From Bacillus sp. ISL-7 (GTDB lineage Bacteria; Bacillota; Bacilli; Bacillales_B; DSM-18226): a DNA stretch of 64,000 nt. The notes beneath the pieces were generated by a model. That model was not told the DNA's origin and made no database searches. It saw only the letters and a list, made by a program, of their open reading frames with translations. The stretch spans positions 62,001 to 126,000 of the forward strand of contig NZ_JAGGQW010000046.1 of assembly GCF_018613065.1 (NCBI RefSeq). Reading direction: 5' to 3'. How positions within the stretch are numbered: the stretch's first letter is position 1; each line of letters opens with the position of its first letter. This document shows, one piece after another, positions 1 through 8,969 of this stretch. The translations under genes and the position numbers were made by a program.

Positions 1-1588
1 ATATGTGACGTATGGCTGGTTAGGCGCTGACGGCGGTTATAACATGAGACAGTTCCGCTCAACTAGCCCTGATGGTCCTTATGTAGATGCTGCAGGACAA
101 AATGCTGTTCTTCCAGGCGATGTTCAAAATACTCCATACGGAAATAAGATCATGGGTAACTTCTTGTTCGAAAGAAAAGTAGGTGATCCTGGAACAGGAA
201 TTGGAGTAGGTTATCTTTCCCCAGGACATAATTCAGTTTACTTGGATTCTAAGACTGGGCAGCAATTTTTAGTTTTCCATAGCCGCTTCCCACAAAAAGG
301 TGAGTATCATGAAGTCCGCGTTCACCAAATGTTTATGAACAAAGATGGCTGGCCTGTGGTTGCTCCTTACCGCTATGCAGGTGAAACACTTGATAAGGTG
401 AACAGACAAGACCTAATTGGTGAATATAAATTTATTAACCAAGGCAAAGAATATTCTGCAGCTATTCATAAATCAGTCTTCATTCGTTTAAATAAAGACA
501 ATACGATTACTGGCGATGTGACTGGTACATGGGAAAAGGACAGCCAAAATCAAGTAATACTAGTAATAGATGGCATTACTTATAATGGGGTATTTGTCCG
601 TCAATGGGATCCAACTTCAGAACGCTACGTGATGACATTTACTGCCTTATCAAATGAAGGTGTATCTGTTTGGGGAAGTAAATTGGCAGATAAAACCGAT
701 GAAGAAGTCGTAGCAGCTGTTGTTAATGATTTGAAACTTGGTGATACAACAAAAGTCATTTCCAATTTGGCACTTCCTACTGAGGGAACTCGACATACAA
801 CGATTTCATGGTCATCATCAGACGAATCAGTTGTTTCTAACACTGGAAAAATCAATCGCCCAGAAGCTGGTTCAGAAGCTTTGACTGCAACCCTCACTGC
901 AACAATTACGAAAGGTATTGTCACAGCAACCAAAACCTTTGAAATTACTGTGTTACCATGGACAAACGCTGTGTTAACAGCATATTATGGATTTGAAAAT
1001 AATTTAAGTGACATTAATGAAAAATTTGCTGATGGTAATTTAACCGGAAATAGAATCGATAATACAGGCGGCAGCATTACTTATGCTGCAGGAAAAAATG
1101 GCCAAGCCGCCGTATTTAACGGAGCATCTGGTGTTCGCTTACCCGACGGGCTCATAAAAAGCAACAAGTATTCTGTATCTCTTTGGTTAAAACCTGAACA
1201 ATTAACTACTTACACTACCACTTTCTTTGGAGCGAAAGATTCTAATAACTGGGTAAGCCTTCTTCCGCAAGGACCGGCAGCCAATAACACCATGGTCTGG
1301 TCTGGCAGTGCAAGATGGTATGATGCTCCTATAGGTTCAACTATCCCTAAAAACCAATGGACACATTTAGCTTTCTCAGTTGATAATGGCACGATTAAAG
1401 TTTATGTAAATGGTGTTGAAAAGTATACAGGATCAGACTTCTCCAATATCTTTACGACTTCCGATGGCAAATTTAGCCTAGCTGTCAACTGGTGGGATAC
1501 TCCATATAAGGGCTTAATGGATGACTTACGGATTTATGAAGGTGCATTAACACCGTCACAAATTGCGGAATTAGCAAAGACAAACTAA
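1..1588 (+). CDS. Secreted GH43 arabinan endo-1,5-alpha-L-arabinosidase, 3' part
   Basis: The reading frame is open to the window edge, so the signal peptide and the catalytic Asp/Glu are outside. About 528 residues are visible. First comes the end of a GH43 five-bladed propeller, including SPGHNS near residue 75, whose His normally coordinates the central metal. Then an arabinanase C-terminal beta-barrel (about 130-220), a bacterial Ig-like atrophied domain (about 230-315, with the typical ISWSSSDESVVS), and a LamG/concanavalin-like domain (about 325-520). This layout is that of large extracellular endo-arabinanases that release arabino-oligosaccharides. It fits the intracellular arabinofuranosidases and the importer further along. 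A rho-independent terminator follows directly. The exact specificity cannot be checked because the active site is missing. Confidence 0.85.
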   Translation, partial: YVTYGWLGADGGYNMRQFRSTSPDGPYVDAAGQNAVLPGDVQNTPYGNKIMGNFLFERKVGDPGTGIGVGYLSPGHNSVYLDSKTGQQFLVFHSRFPQKGEYHEVRVHQMFMNKDGWPVVAPYRYAGETLDKVNRQDLIGEYKFINQGKEYSAAIHKSVFIRLNKDNTITGDVTGTWEKDSQNQVILVIDGITYNGVFVRQWDPTSERYVMTFTALSNEGVSVWGSKLADKTDEEVVAAVVNDLKLGDTTKVISNLALPTEGTRHTTISWSSSDESVVSNTGKINRPEAGSEALTATLTATITKGIVTATKTFEITVLPWTNAVLTAYYGFENNLSDINEKFADGNLTGNRIDNTGGSITYAAGKNGQAAVFNGASGVRLPDGLIKSNKYSVSLWLKPEQLTTYTTTFFGAKDSNNWVSLLPQGPAANNTMVWSGSARWYDAPIGSTIPKNQWTHLAFSVDNGTIKVYVNGVEKYTGSDFSNIFTTSDGKFSLAVNWWDTPYKGLMDDLRIYEGALTPSQIAELAKTN

Positions 1589-1595
1589 TAAAATG

Positions 1596-1631
1596 AAAAA
1601 AATCGTATGGTTGATCCATACGATTTTTTTA
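1596..1631 (+). terminator. Terminator of the GH43 gene
   Basis: A hairpin with arms AATCGTATGG and CCATACGATT is flanked by an A-run and followed by seven T. It lies just after the stop codon of the GH43 gene. Confidence 0.85.
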
Positions 1632-1684
1632 TTTGTTGTTTGCTGAGAATTACGAGACCGGTTTCTTGCTCCAAATTGTTTAAG

Positions 1685-1812
1685 GGTAACGTAGATTATT
1701 TCTAAGTGACCGAATTTTCTGTTCCGGCCTATTTCGGTCACATAGATTTCTTCCTACGTTACCGGTATTTTCGCTTTGGCCGCTTTCCAGTCACGTAGAC
1801 CTCTTCAGATTT
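1685..1812. repeat. Degenerate intergenic tandem repeat, about 52 bp period
   Basis: Three imperfect copies begin with GGTAACGTAGAT (1685), GGTCACATAGAT (1736) and AGTCACGTAGAC (1789). Each is followed by a T/C-rich stretch and a GG-C-C-centred segment. The copies lie between two convergent genes and have no open frame. I do not recognise the family. Confidence 0.5.
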
Positions 1813-1825
1813 TCCAGCGGTTTAA

Positions 1826-2752
1826 CTATTCAGCCCTAGTTATTTCTTTATCACTATAATACAACCGGAAACGAATATCCTGATTATAATTCCCAAATCC
1901 TGCTCCAAACAGAGTTACACCACCGACATTTTCACTTTCTTCATGGACGGCAATCCGAAACGTCCATTGCTTATCATGGATGTTTACATCGTCAAGACTC
2001 ACATTTGAGATCCTTATCCCATCCATATAAGTTCCCTCAGAAGTAATTCTCAGACGTTTTAGCAAGCCGTATTGATTGATCTCCGATGGCCACCAGTTAG
2101 GCGTATATTTGCCGCGGCTGTCGCCAAAATCTCCCGGACTAGTCCACTTACCTAATGAAATATTATTTAGGGAAAAATAAATATCTGATGGCCAATCGCT
2201 ATTAGTAAACGGAGCCTCTGAGGATATTTCTAGTGATATTTCTAGTTCGTTCGGATTCTGATTTCCAAGCAAAAAATTAGGTATTTTGTACTCAATAAAT
2301 CCTTTACTAAACCACAATACCTTTGCATTCATGCGGTCAGAGTGAAGAAAGTAACGAGGATCATCAAATTCCCCTATAATTTTTTCTGCAGTTGCCAAAC
2401 CGCATGTAGGTTCGACATAAAAATCAGTATAATGACCGACTGACACATCTGTTTCATGGAATTTCTTTATTTCACGCTCTTTTGAAGGGAAAATAATCTC
2501 TAACCTTTCAACATTTAGAAAACACCTTTTTTGCAGTCCGCCTTTTCCGCGAATTAATTCTGAATGGATGATTTCAGCTTTTTCTAATTTATTGACATGC
2601 ATGGTCATGATTGCGCTGCTAAGTTCAAGGCTTTCAGCCAATTCCTTTACATTTCGCGGTCGCTCAGCCAGGAGGTGAATAATTTTTATTCTTACCTTGC
2701 TGGCAAGTGCCTCAAAAACAGGCAATGAATGTTCCGAAATATCTAAATTCAT
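1826..2752 (-). CDS. ArsR-family transcriptional regulator with long C-terminal domain
   Basis: The protein has 308 residues. Residues 8-90 are a winged helix of the ArsR type (EALASKVRIKIIHLLAERP, then a helix pair ending in MHVNKLEKAEII). The remaining 210 residues are beta-rich and unlike the short metal-sensing ArsR proteins; no metal-binding Cys cluster is visible. Proteins of this build are often found beside glycoside hydrolase genes, so it may sense a sugar and control the neighbouring arabinanase gene, with which it converges. That role is inference. The start has a GGTGGAGAAGTAGAA type ribosome binding site. Confidence 0.75.
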   Translation of the reverse strand: MNLDISEHSLPVFEALASKVRIKIIHLLAERPRNVKELAESLELSSAIMTMHVNKLEKAEIIHSELIRGKGGLQKRCFLNVERLEIIFPSKEREIKKFHETDVSVGHYTDFYVEPTCGLATAEKIIGEFDDPRYFLHSDRMNAKVLWFSKGFIEYKIPNFLLGNQNPNELEISLEISSEAPFTNSDWPSDIYFSLNNISLGKWTSPGDFGDSRGKYTPNWWPSEINQYGLLKRLRITSEGTYMDGIRISNVSLDDVNIHDKQWTFRIAVHEESENVGGVTLFGAGFGNYNQDIRFRLYYSDKEITRAE

Positions 2753-2868
2753 TTCTACTTCTCCACCTTAAAAACCATTAATAAATATATTAACAATAAT
2801 ACAATACTACTATAATTAGGCCTATACAAGACTATATGACAAACTTTCTTTCTTTTTCTAGTACAAAA

Positions 2869-2900
2869 AAAGCATACAGGCATCTGTATACTCTTCTCAT
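2869..2900 (-). terminator. Terminator of the 63-residue ORF
   Basis: On the minus strand AGTATACAG and CTGTATGCT form a stem with one G-U pair, followed by seven T. It lies just after the small ORF that stops at 2916. Confidence 0.8.
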
Positions 2901-2915
2901 TTTATGAATTATTAA

Positions 2916-3107
2916 TTATTTATGATAAATAAATCTTTCACCCGGAACCATCATATGGAACTTTTGAGTTGGATAATGGTGAAATAAGTAATCTACAAAG
3001 TAAGCGGGGTTATCCCGATTATTTGGAAACATGTCATAATGAATTTTAGTTTGAGAGACTCCATTTATTAATGAATCCCCATTTTTGTAAATTGCTTGCA
3101 TAGACAT
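2916..3107 (-). CDS. Small hypothetical protein
   Basis: The protein has 63 residues, is rich in aromatic residues and His, and has no membrane segment. It starts at an ATG with AAAGAGG upstream, and terminators lie on both sides (2869-2900 and 3141-3174), so it is probably its own small transcription unit or a read-through product of the ABC exporter operon. I do not recognise a family. The C-terminal part (DYLFHHYPTQKFHMMVPGER) could also be a remnant of a larger protein. Confidence 0.45.
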   Translation of the reverse strand: MSMQAIYKNGDSLINGVSQTKIHYDMFPNNRDNPAYFVDYLFHHYPTQKFHMMVPGERFIYHK

Positions 3108-3135
3108 TCACCCATTCCTCTTTATCATTCATCAT

Positions 3136-3174
3136 TTAAAAAGAGAACTGTATCTCCTAATATACAGTTCTCTT
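3136..3174 (-). terminator. Terminator of the ABC exporter operon
   Basis: The arms AAGAGAACTGTAT and ATACAGTTCTCTT form a 13-bp stem, followed on the minus strand by TTTTTAAA. It lies 10 bases past the stop of the second exporter gene. Confidence 0.85.
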
Positions 3175-3183
3175 CTTCTGCAG

Positions 3184-4965
3184 CTACCCCACTTCTAAAG
3201 ATTTATGCTGTGATTGATGCAGCTTCCAATAGTAACTCTTTCGATCCATTAATTCTTGATGAGAGCCTTCCTCAATAATTCTGCCCTTATCAATCACAAG
3301 GATGCGTGTTGCATTTTGAATCGTGGAAAGGCGATGCGCAATTATAAAGGAAGTTCTGCCCGCCAGTAAAGTCTCAAGTCCTTTTTGCAAGGCAAGCTCG
3401 GTTTCCGTATCGATTGATGATGTAGCCTCATCCAGGATTAAAATTTTCGGATCAGCTAACAGTGCACGGGCAAAGGAGATGAGTTGTCTCTGACCAGTGG
3501 AAAGCCTTGTGCCTCTTTCGTTGACCTCTGTTTGATATCTATCTGACAATCCGCTAATAAATGGATGTGCTTGAACCGCTTTCGCCGCTTCGATTACTTC
3601 TTCATCTGTAGCATCAAGCCGTCCATACCGAATATTATCCATAATCGTGCCGGAAAAAATAAACGGATCTTGAAGCATGACACCCATTTGCTTCCTGAGA
3701 GATGGAATAGTGACCGTGTTAATATCGATATCGTCAATTTCAATTCGTCCTCTGCTTACATCATAAAAGCGGCTTAGCAAACTGACGATCGTTGTCTTAC
3801 CCGAACCAGTTGCCCCGACTAGAGCTATCGTTTCACCCGGATTGACAGAGAAATTAATGTTCTTTAGGATTTGTTCCCCATCTTCATATCCAAAAATAAC
3901 ATCTTTAAATTCTACTTTTCCTTTGATTAAAGGAAGTTCTACAGCATTCGGACGATCTTTGACCGTTGGTTGTTCATCAATCATTTCAAAAATTCGTTCC
4001 AAATAGGCTGTTGCATTAATAATCGCATTGTAGAAATTCCCTATATTTGCGATTGGTGCCCAAAACATTCCGATATAGCCGACAAATGCCACCAAAGCCC
4101 CAACTGATACGCCATTACCAATCAGCGATATACCAACAAGATATATTAATGAGGTTGTCAGTATTGAAATGTTTTCAATCGAAGGCCATAACAGAAACTG
4201 AATTCGTACTGCCTTCATCCATGAGCTGCGATAACTTTCAGATACATTATTAAAAATGCGTTTATTTTCTTCTTCTCTCGTAAAAGCTTGAGTCACTTTA
4301 ATTCCATTGATACTTTCGTGAATATAAGCATTCATATTGGATTGTTTGTTACTTAACGTTTGCCATGCCTTTCGCTGGGCATTTTTTATAAGGAGGATTA
4401 CTGCTGCAAGGATTGGAAAACCCAGCATGGCCATAAGCGTTAACTTTACATCAATGGCTAACATAAAACCGATAATCACGAAAAGACTGAAAAGGTCAGT
4501 AATCAAATTAATTAGTCCATTAGATAATAGATCACTTAATGAGTTTACGTAGTTTACGACTCTTACTAAAATCTTCCCATGCGGCCGGCTGTCATAAAAT
4601 GAAAAGGATAGCTTTTGCAAATGGGTAAACAAATCTTTCCTAATATGAAGGATGACACTTTGCCCAATCTGAGACATCATTCTAATCTTAAATTTCATGC
4701 AAATTCCGGTTATAAAGAGGGCGATTAAGTAAATTCCGGCCAGACCCCATAAACCAGCAACATCGTTATTTGGAATCTTCTCGTCAATGGCTTTTTTAAT
4801 CAAATAAGGACCGATTAAATTGGCGGAGCTAGCAATCAGCATGATAAAAACGATTAAAAGGATCTTTTTTCTGTAAGGTTTTAAATAAGTAAACATCCGC
4901 TTAAGATGAATAAAACTAAACGGGGACTCCAATTCTTCATCTACATCAAATTTATTGCGCGCCAT
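3184..4965 (-). CDS. ABC exporter half-transporter, BmrD/YheH-like subunit
   Basis: The protein has 593 residues: six membrane helices (about 30-320) fused to an ATPase domain. Walker A is GATGSGKT, Walker B is ILILDEATS with the catalytic Glu present, and the H-loop is IAHRLS. The signature is LSTGQRQ, where the usual second Gly is Thr. The gene overlaps the upstream subunit by 14 bases. Together they have the asymmetry known for heterodimeric multidrug exporters such as BmrCD: this chain gives the working Walker B, the partner gives the intact signature. The substrate is not evident; the family exports drugs, lipids or peptides. Confidence 0.85.
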   Translation of the reverse strand: MARNKFDVDEELESPFSFIHLKRMFTYLKPYRKKILLIVFIMLIASSANLIGPYLIKKAIDEKIPNNDVAGLWGLAGIYLIALFITGICMKFKIRMMSQIGQSVILHIRKDLFTHLQKLSFSFYDSRPHGKILVRVVNYVNSLSDLLSNGLINLITDLFSLFVIIGFMLAIDVKLTLMAMLGFPILAAVILLIKNAQRKAWQTLSNKQSNMNAYIHESINGIKVTQAFTREEENKRIFNNVSESYRSSWMKAVRIQFLLWPSIENISILTTSLIYLVGISLIGNGVSVGALVAFVGYIGMFWAPIANIGNFYNAIINATAYLERIFEMIDEQPTVKDRPNAVELPLIKGKVEFKDVIFGYEDGEQILKNINFSVNPGETIALVGATGSGKTTIVSLLSRFYDVSRGRIEIDDIDINTVTIPSLRKQMGVMLQDPFIFSGTIMDNIRYGRLDATDEEVIEAAKAVQAHPFISGLSDRYQTEVNERGTRLSTGQRQLISFARALLADPKILILDEATSSIDTETELALQKGLETLLAGRTSFIIAHRLSTIQNATRILVIDKGRIIEEGSHQELMDRKSYYWKLHQSQHKSLEVG

Positions 4966-6757
4966 TGAGATATATCACATCCTCACCATCGTGCTTACCA
5001 TCAAAATTCCCATTTTGGTTCCTAAACACTTTATAGTAATACCCTTTTTTCGCAAGCAGTTCTTTATGCTTTCCTCTTTCAATAATCGTGCCATTTTCCA
5101 TTACCAGAATTATATCTGCCTCTTTTACAGATGAAATCCGATGAGCGATAATAAAACAGGTTTTCTCCTTTAAAATGGACTTTAATGTTCGTTGGATACG
5201 TAGCTCTGTTTCCATATCCACAGCTGATGTTGTATCATCCAGGATCAGGATGGATGGATTTTTTAGAATCGCCCGGGCTAACGCAATCCTTTGTCTTTGA
5301 CCTCCGGAAAGACCTACCCCCCGTTCCCCAATAATGGTGTCGTATCCTTCTGGGAGCTTGGAAATAAAATCATCGGCCTCTGCCATGTTGGCAGCAGATT
5401 GTACTGCGTCTAAGGTAGCTTCTGGGTTCCCGTAGGCAATATTTCCTTCAATTGTATCTGAAAAAAGAAAGACATCCTGCATTACCATTGCCAAGCTATC
5501 CCTTAATTTAGCGATATCCCATTCTTTTACATTAAGACCATCGACTCTTACTTCCCCGCTTGTTGCATCATAAAATCTGCTTAAAAGATTGACTAATGTG
5601 GATTTTCCTGCACCGGTTGGTCCGATAATACCAACCGTTTGTCCTGGCATCACTTTAAAGCTGATATCCTTTAAAACCGGTTCGTCACCATAGCTAAACG
5701 AAACCTGATTAAAATCCACTACCCCATTGATGTGCTTTACATTAAATCTTTTTCCTTCATTTTTGATCTTTGGTTTTGTATTTAACAAATCTTCCACTTT
5801 TTCAGCTGAAGCAATAAACCTCTGAACATCATTGATTAACCATCCAGCCATACGCATTGGATTATTTAATGCCCAAATCAGCGAATTAAATGTCACTAAT
5901 TCACCTAAAGTAAGGGAATGATTAATGACCATAGTGCCTCCCACTAAAATCATGACAATCGTTAATACTCCCGCTAGTGAATCGAGGACGGGCAGATACT
6001 TCTCCCAAACTCTTGCGGAGGCAAGGTTCTTCTCCTTAAAGGCCTCATTTTCTACTGAAAACTTTTCAATCTCGTAATCTTCCTTCGCAAAGGCCTTAAC
6101 GACTCGATTCCCGCTAATGTTTTCCTGCACTACTGAATTCAGCCTGGCAAACTGGCCCCTGATCGCCGAAAAAGTAGGTTTAACGGTAAAGGATAACCGT
6201 GTCGCAAAAAAGCCGATAATTGGTGTAACTGCCAGCATGGCCAATGCTAATAGCGGGTTAATATAAAACATAAACCCAATCGCAAATAGTAAAATGGTAA
6301 GGTTTTCAAAAATCATATAAATAACCCAAGCCGTAAAATGCCTTACAGCTTCCATATCACCGGTCATTCGGGCCATAATATCTCCCGTTTTGGTCCGGTC
6401 ATAAAAACTGAAATCCAACTGGTTAAGCCGGTCATACATCTGCCCTCTTATCGTAAATATGACACCTTGAGAAATAACTTCAAAAATCAATTGATAATTA
6501 TAGCGGATAATGGTTTTAACTAGAGTTACGATGATCATTGACCCCAAAAGATACCATATTAGACCTTTCTGATGTCCATAAATGACCTTATCAATGATTT
6601 TACCCGCGATATATGGATTGATCATATTTAATATGGAAACAACAAGAGCCAAAAAAAGACCAAAAAATAATCTAACACGATAATTCCTTATATACCCCCA
6701 TGCCCAACGCATGCTTTGCATGATCGACTTCCTCCTCCCTGAAGAGCTTTTAAACAT
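4952..6757 (-). CDS. ABC exporter half-transporter, BmrC/YheI-like subunit
   Basis: The protein has 601 residues: six membrane helices followed by an ATPase domain. Walker A is GPTGAGKST and the signature LSGGQRQ is intact. Walker B reads ILILDDTTS, so the catalytic Glu is replaced by Asp, the mark of the degenerate site in heterodimeric exporters. It is the first gene of a two-gene operon and overlaps the second by 14 bases, which suggests translational coupling and fixed stoichiometry. It is transcribed divergently from an AraC regulator, a possible controller. The start has an AGGAGGAAG-type ribosome binding site. Confidence 0.85.
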   Translation of the reverse strand: MFKSSSGRRKSIMQSMRWAWGYIRNYRVRLFFGLFLALVVSILNMINPYIAGKIIDKVIYGHQKGLIWYLLGSMIIVTLVKTIIRYNYQLIFEVISQGVIFTIRGQMYDRLNQLDFSFYDRTKTGDIMARMTGDMEAVRHFTAWVIYMIFENLTILLFAIGFMFYINPLLALAMLAVTPIIGFFATRLSFTVKPTFSAIRGQFARLNSVVQENISGNRVVKAFAKEDYEIEKFSVENEAFKEKNLASARVWEKYLPVLDSLAGVLTIVMILVGGTMVINHSLTLGELVTFNSLIWALNNPMRMAGWLINDVQRFIASAEKVEDLLNTKPKIKNEGKRFNVKHINGVVDFNQVSFSYGDEPVLKDISFKVMPGQTVGIIGPTGAGKSTLVNLLSRFYDATSGEVRVDGLNVKEWDIAKLRDSLAMVMQDVFLFSDTIEGNIAYGNPEATLDAVQSAANMAEADDFISKLPEGYDTIIGERGVGLSGGQRQRIALARAILKNPSILILDDTTSAVDMETELRIQRTLKSILKEKTCFIIAHRISSVKEADIILVMENGTIIERGKHKELLAKKGYYYKVFRNQNGNFDGKHDGEDVIYLNGAQ

Positions 6758-6969
6758 AAATACATCATATTATTGGATTTCCCATTATATGTAAGAGCAT
6801 TGGAATATTAGGACCATAGTAAGAGTTTGTTTATTTTTCACCCATGTTTCTTTCACCTCAATTATAAAAATAAAAACATTCATTAACCTATTATAGTGTT
6901 ATAATTACAGAATTAAATGTATAATCATAACAAAAAATTGCACAATCCTAACATTGGAGGAGAAAGAAA

Positions 6970-7857
6970 ATGCTCCAATTACTAGCCCCTCCTTTGCCGA
7001 CTCTTCTTGCGGCAGGAGAACATACCTTCGATATTGGCGAATCACATATAAACCGGAACAACATTGGTGTTTTTGATTTATTAGTGGTTACAAAAGGACA
7101 ATTACACATGGGTGAAGACTATCATAAATTTCAGGTTTGTGAAGGAAAGACCCTTATCCTCTCCCCAGATCGGCATCATTTTTCAATCTCACCGTGTGAT
7201 CAAGTTACCCATTTTTTTTGGTTTCATTTCATTGCATCGAAAGGATGGAAGGATCTTACCATCTCTAAACCTTTTCATAACAATGAGAAAAAAGCTTCAG
7301 AATGCAGAAACGTCTTTTCTGAAAACCCTTTCGGAATAACACTACCTAAATTTTGTCAATTATCCAATCCCGAAGCTGTTGAAAGGCTGTGCTCAAAAAT
7401 TATTACATCCGAAAATGAATCGATTTACTCCGGGGAATGGCAGCGACAAGTACTCTTTCAACAATTGCTTCAGGAACTTTCAAATCATTTGCACTTAGCT
7501 AACTCTATGCCTGCCTTGGCTGTTGCAGAAAAAGCTGCCGTTTATTTGAGAAAGAATTATGCAAAAAAGATTACATATGAGGATCTTGGTCATGCGCTTC
7601 GATTCCATCCAAACCATATTGCAAGATGCATGATTCAGGCATTTGGCTGCACACCGATTGAATATGTTAATAAAATTCGAATGGATCAAGCAAAGATCTT
7701 ACTAGTTTCAACCGATTGGAATATTGATAGAATTTCAGAAAGCTGTGGGTTTACTCAATCCGCCTATTTTAGTAGAACCTTTAAAAAACTAGAGGGTTTA
7801 TCACCTAATCAGTTTCGAAAACAATATATAGGAAAAATCCCGATAAATAACTCATAA
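6970..7857 (+). CDS. AraC-family transcriptional regulator
   Basis: The protein has 295 residues. An N-terminal cupin-like sensor (about 10-90) is followed by a linker and a C-terminal AraC double helix-turn-helix (about 190-290), with the typical end ESCGFTQSAYFSRTFKKLEG. TTGGAGGAGA lies before the ATG. It is divergent from the ABC exporter operon and convergent with an aldo/keto reductase. Either could be its target, but no operator could be identified. Regulators of this form commonly sense sugars, which would suit the surrounding cluster. Confidence 0.85.
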   Translation: MLQLLAPPLPTLLAAGEHTFDIGESHINRNNIGVFDLLVVTKGQLHMGEDYHKFQVCEGKTLILSPDRHHFSISPCDQVTHFFWFHFIASKGWKDLTISKPFHNNEKKASECRNVFSENPFGITLPKFCQLSNPEAVERLCSKIITSENESIYSGEWQRQVLFQQLLQELSNHLHLANSMPALAVAEKAAVYLRKNYAKKITYEDLGHALRFHPNHIARCMIQAFGCTPIEYVNKIRMDQAKILLVSTDWNIDRISESCGFTQSAYFSRTFKKLEGLSPNQFRKQYIGKIPINNS

Positions 7858-7911
7858 TAGTAGAAAAAACGCAATCGTCCGATTTAGCTTCATATTTATA
7901 ATTACTTTAAT

Positions 7912-7951
7912 AAAAAAAGCACCATTATGATCAAGAAAATGATCATAATGG
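7912..7951 (-). terminator. Terminator of the MATE-aldo/keto reductase operon
   Basis: A perfect 12-bp stem (CCATTATGATCA and TGATCATAATGG, loop AGAAAA) is followed on the minus strand by GC and seven T. It lies 10 bases after the reductase stop and may also stop the facing AraC gene. Confidence 0.85.
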
Positions 7952-7961
7952 GCTTTCCAAA

Positions 7962-8936
7962 CTACCTTAAAGGAGCAAAATCCTTTATTTCTCCAAGAAT
8001 TTGTTCAATTTCCAGTAAAACGTCATTACTTAATTCAATATCAACCGCTTTAACATTTTCCTCAATTTGCTGTGGCCGGCTGGCTCCGATAATAGCCGAA
8101 CTAATACTTGGAAGACGAAGAATCCAAGCAAGTGATAACTGACTTAACGTAACTCCCAATTCACTAGCCAGCTCATTCAACTTTTGCACAGATTCAAGTA
8201 CATCATTCCTAAAATAGCTATTGATAACCCAGTTGGTCGCATCATTAGCTGCCCGGCTATCCTCTGGTTTTTCAGTATTTGGTTTATATTTCCCCGTTAA
8301 TATCCCCTGAGCTAATGGTGAAAAGACGATTTGCCCCAGTCCTTTTTCGGTACAAACCGGCAGTATCTCGTTTTCTATATATCTCTCAAGCATATTATAG
8401 ATGGGCTGATTGGATATTATTGGTCTTAAATAATTGGCCTTTCCAATCCCCACCGCGTTTTCAATTTGTGCGGCACTCCATTCACTTACACCGGCATATA
8501 ATATTTTCCCTTGCCTGATTAAATCATCTAAAGCGTATAAGGTTTCCTCAACGGGCACCTCCGGATCAAAACGGTGACATTGATAAAGATCAATATAATC
8601 CAACCCTAAACGTTTTAGGCTGGCATCACATTGTTCCAAGATATGTTTTCTGGAAAGTCCGCGTTCGTTTGGCCCAGTTCCCATTGGGAAAAATAGTTTG
8701 GTTGCTACGACGTAACTGCTTCTCGGATAAGCTTTTAATGCCTCGCCCAGCACCTCTTCTGCTTTTCCCCCTTCATACGCGTTAGCAGTATCAAAAAAGT
8801 TGATGCCTAGTTCATAGGCTTTATGAATACAATCATATGCGGTTTGGTTGCTAACAGCCTTTCCGTAGGTTAACCAGCTGCCTAAACCAATTTCACTAAT
8901 CTTTAAACCACTATTTCCAAGTTTTCGATATTTCAT
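7962..8936 (-). CDS. Aldo/keto reductase
   Basis: The protein has 324 residues and forms a TIM-barrel NADPH-dependent oxidoreductase. The catalytic tetrad is visible as Asp49 and Tyr54 (FFDTANAYEGG), Lys80 (VVATKL) and His near 121 (LYQCHRFD). The C-terminal cofactor motif is IIGASRPQQIEEN. The sequence is closest in style to the Kv-beta/AKR11-13 group that reduces sugar aldehydes and other carbonyls. The gene follows the MATE gene by 33 bases and shares its terminator. The physiological substrate is unknown. Confidence 0.85.
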   Translation of the reverse strand: MKYRKLGNSGLKISEIGLGSWLTYGKAVSNQTAYDCIHKAYELGINFFDTANAYEGGKAEEVLGEALKAYPRSSYVVATKLFFPMGTGPNERGLSRKHILEQCDASLKRLGLDYIDLYQCHRFDPEVPVEETLYALDDLIRQGKILYAGVSEWSAAQIENAVGIGKANYLRPIISNQPIYNMLERYIENEILPVCTEKGLGQIVFSPLAQGILTGKYKPNTEKPEDSRAANDATNWVINSYFRNDVLESVQKLNELASELGVTLSQLSLAWILRLPSISSAIIGASRPQQIEENVKAVDIELSNDVLLEIEQILGEIKDFAPLR

Positions 8937-8969
8937 TTATCCTTCCTCCTTCTTTAGTTGTTTCATATA

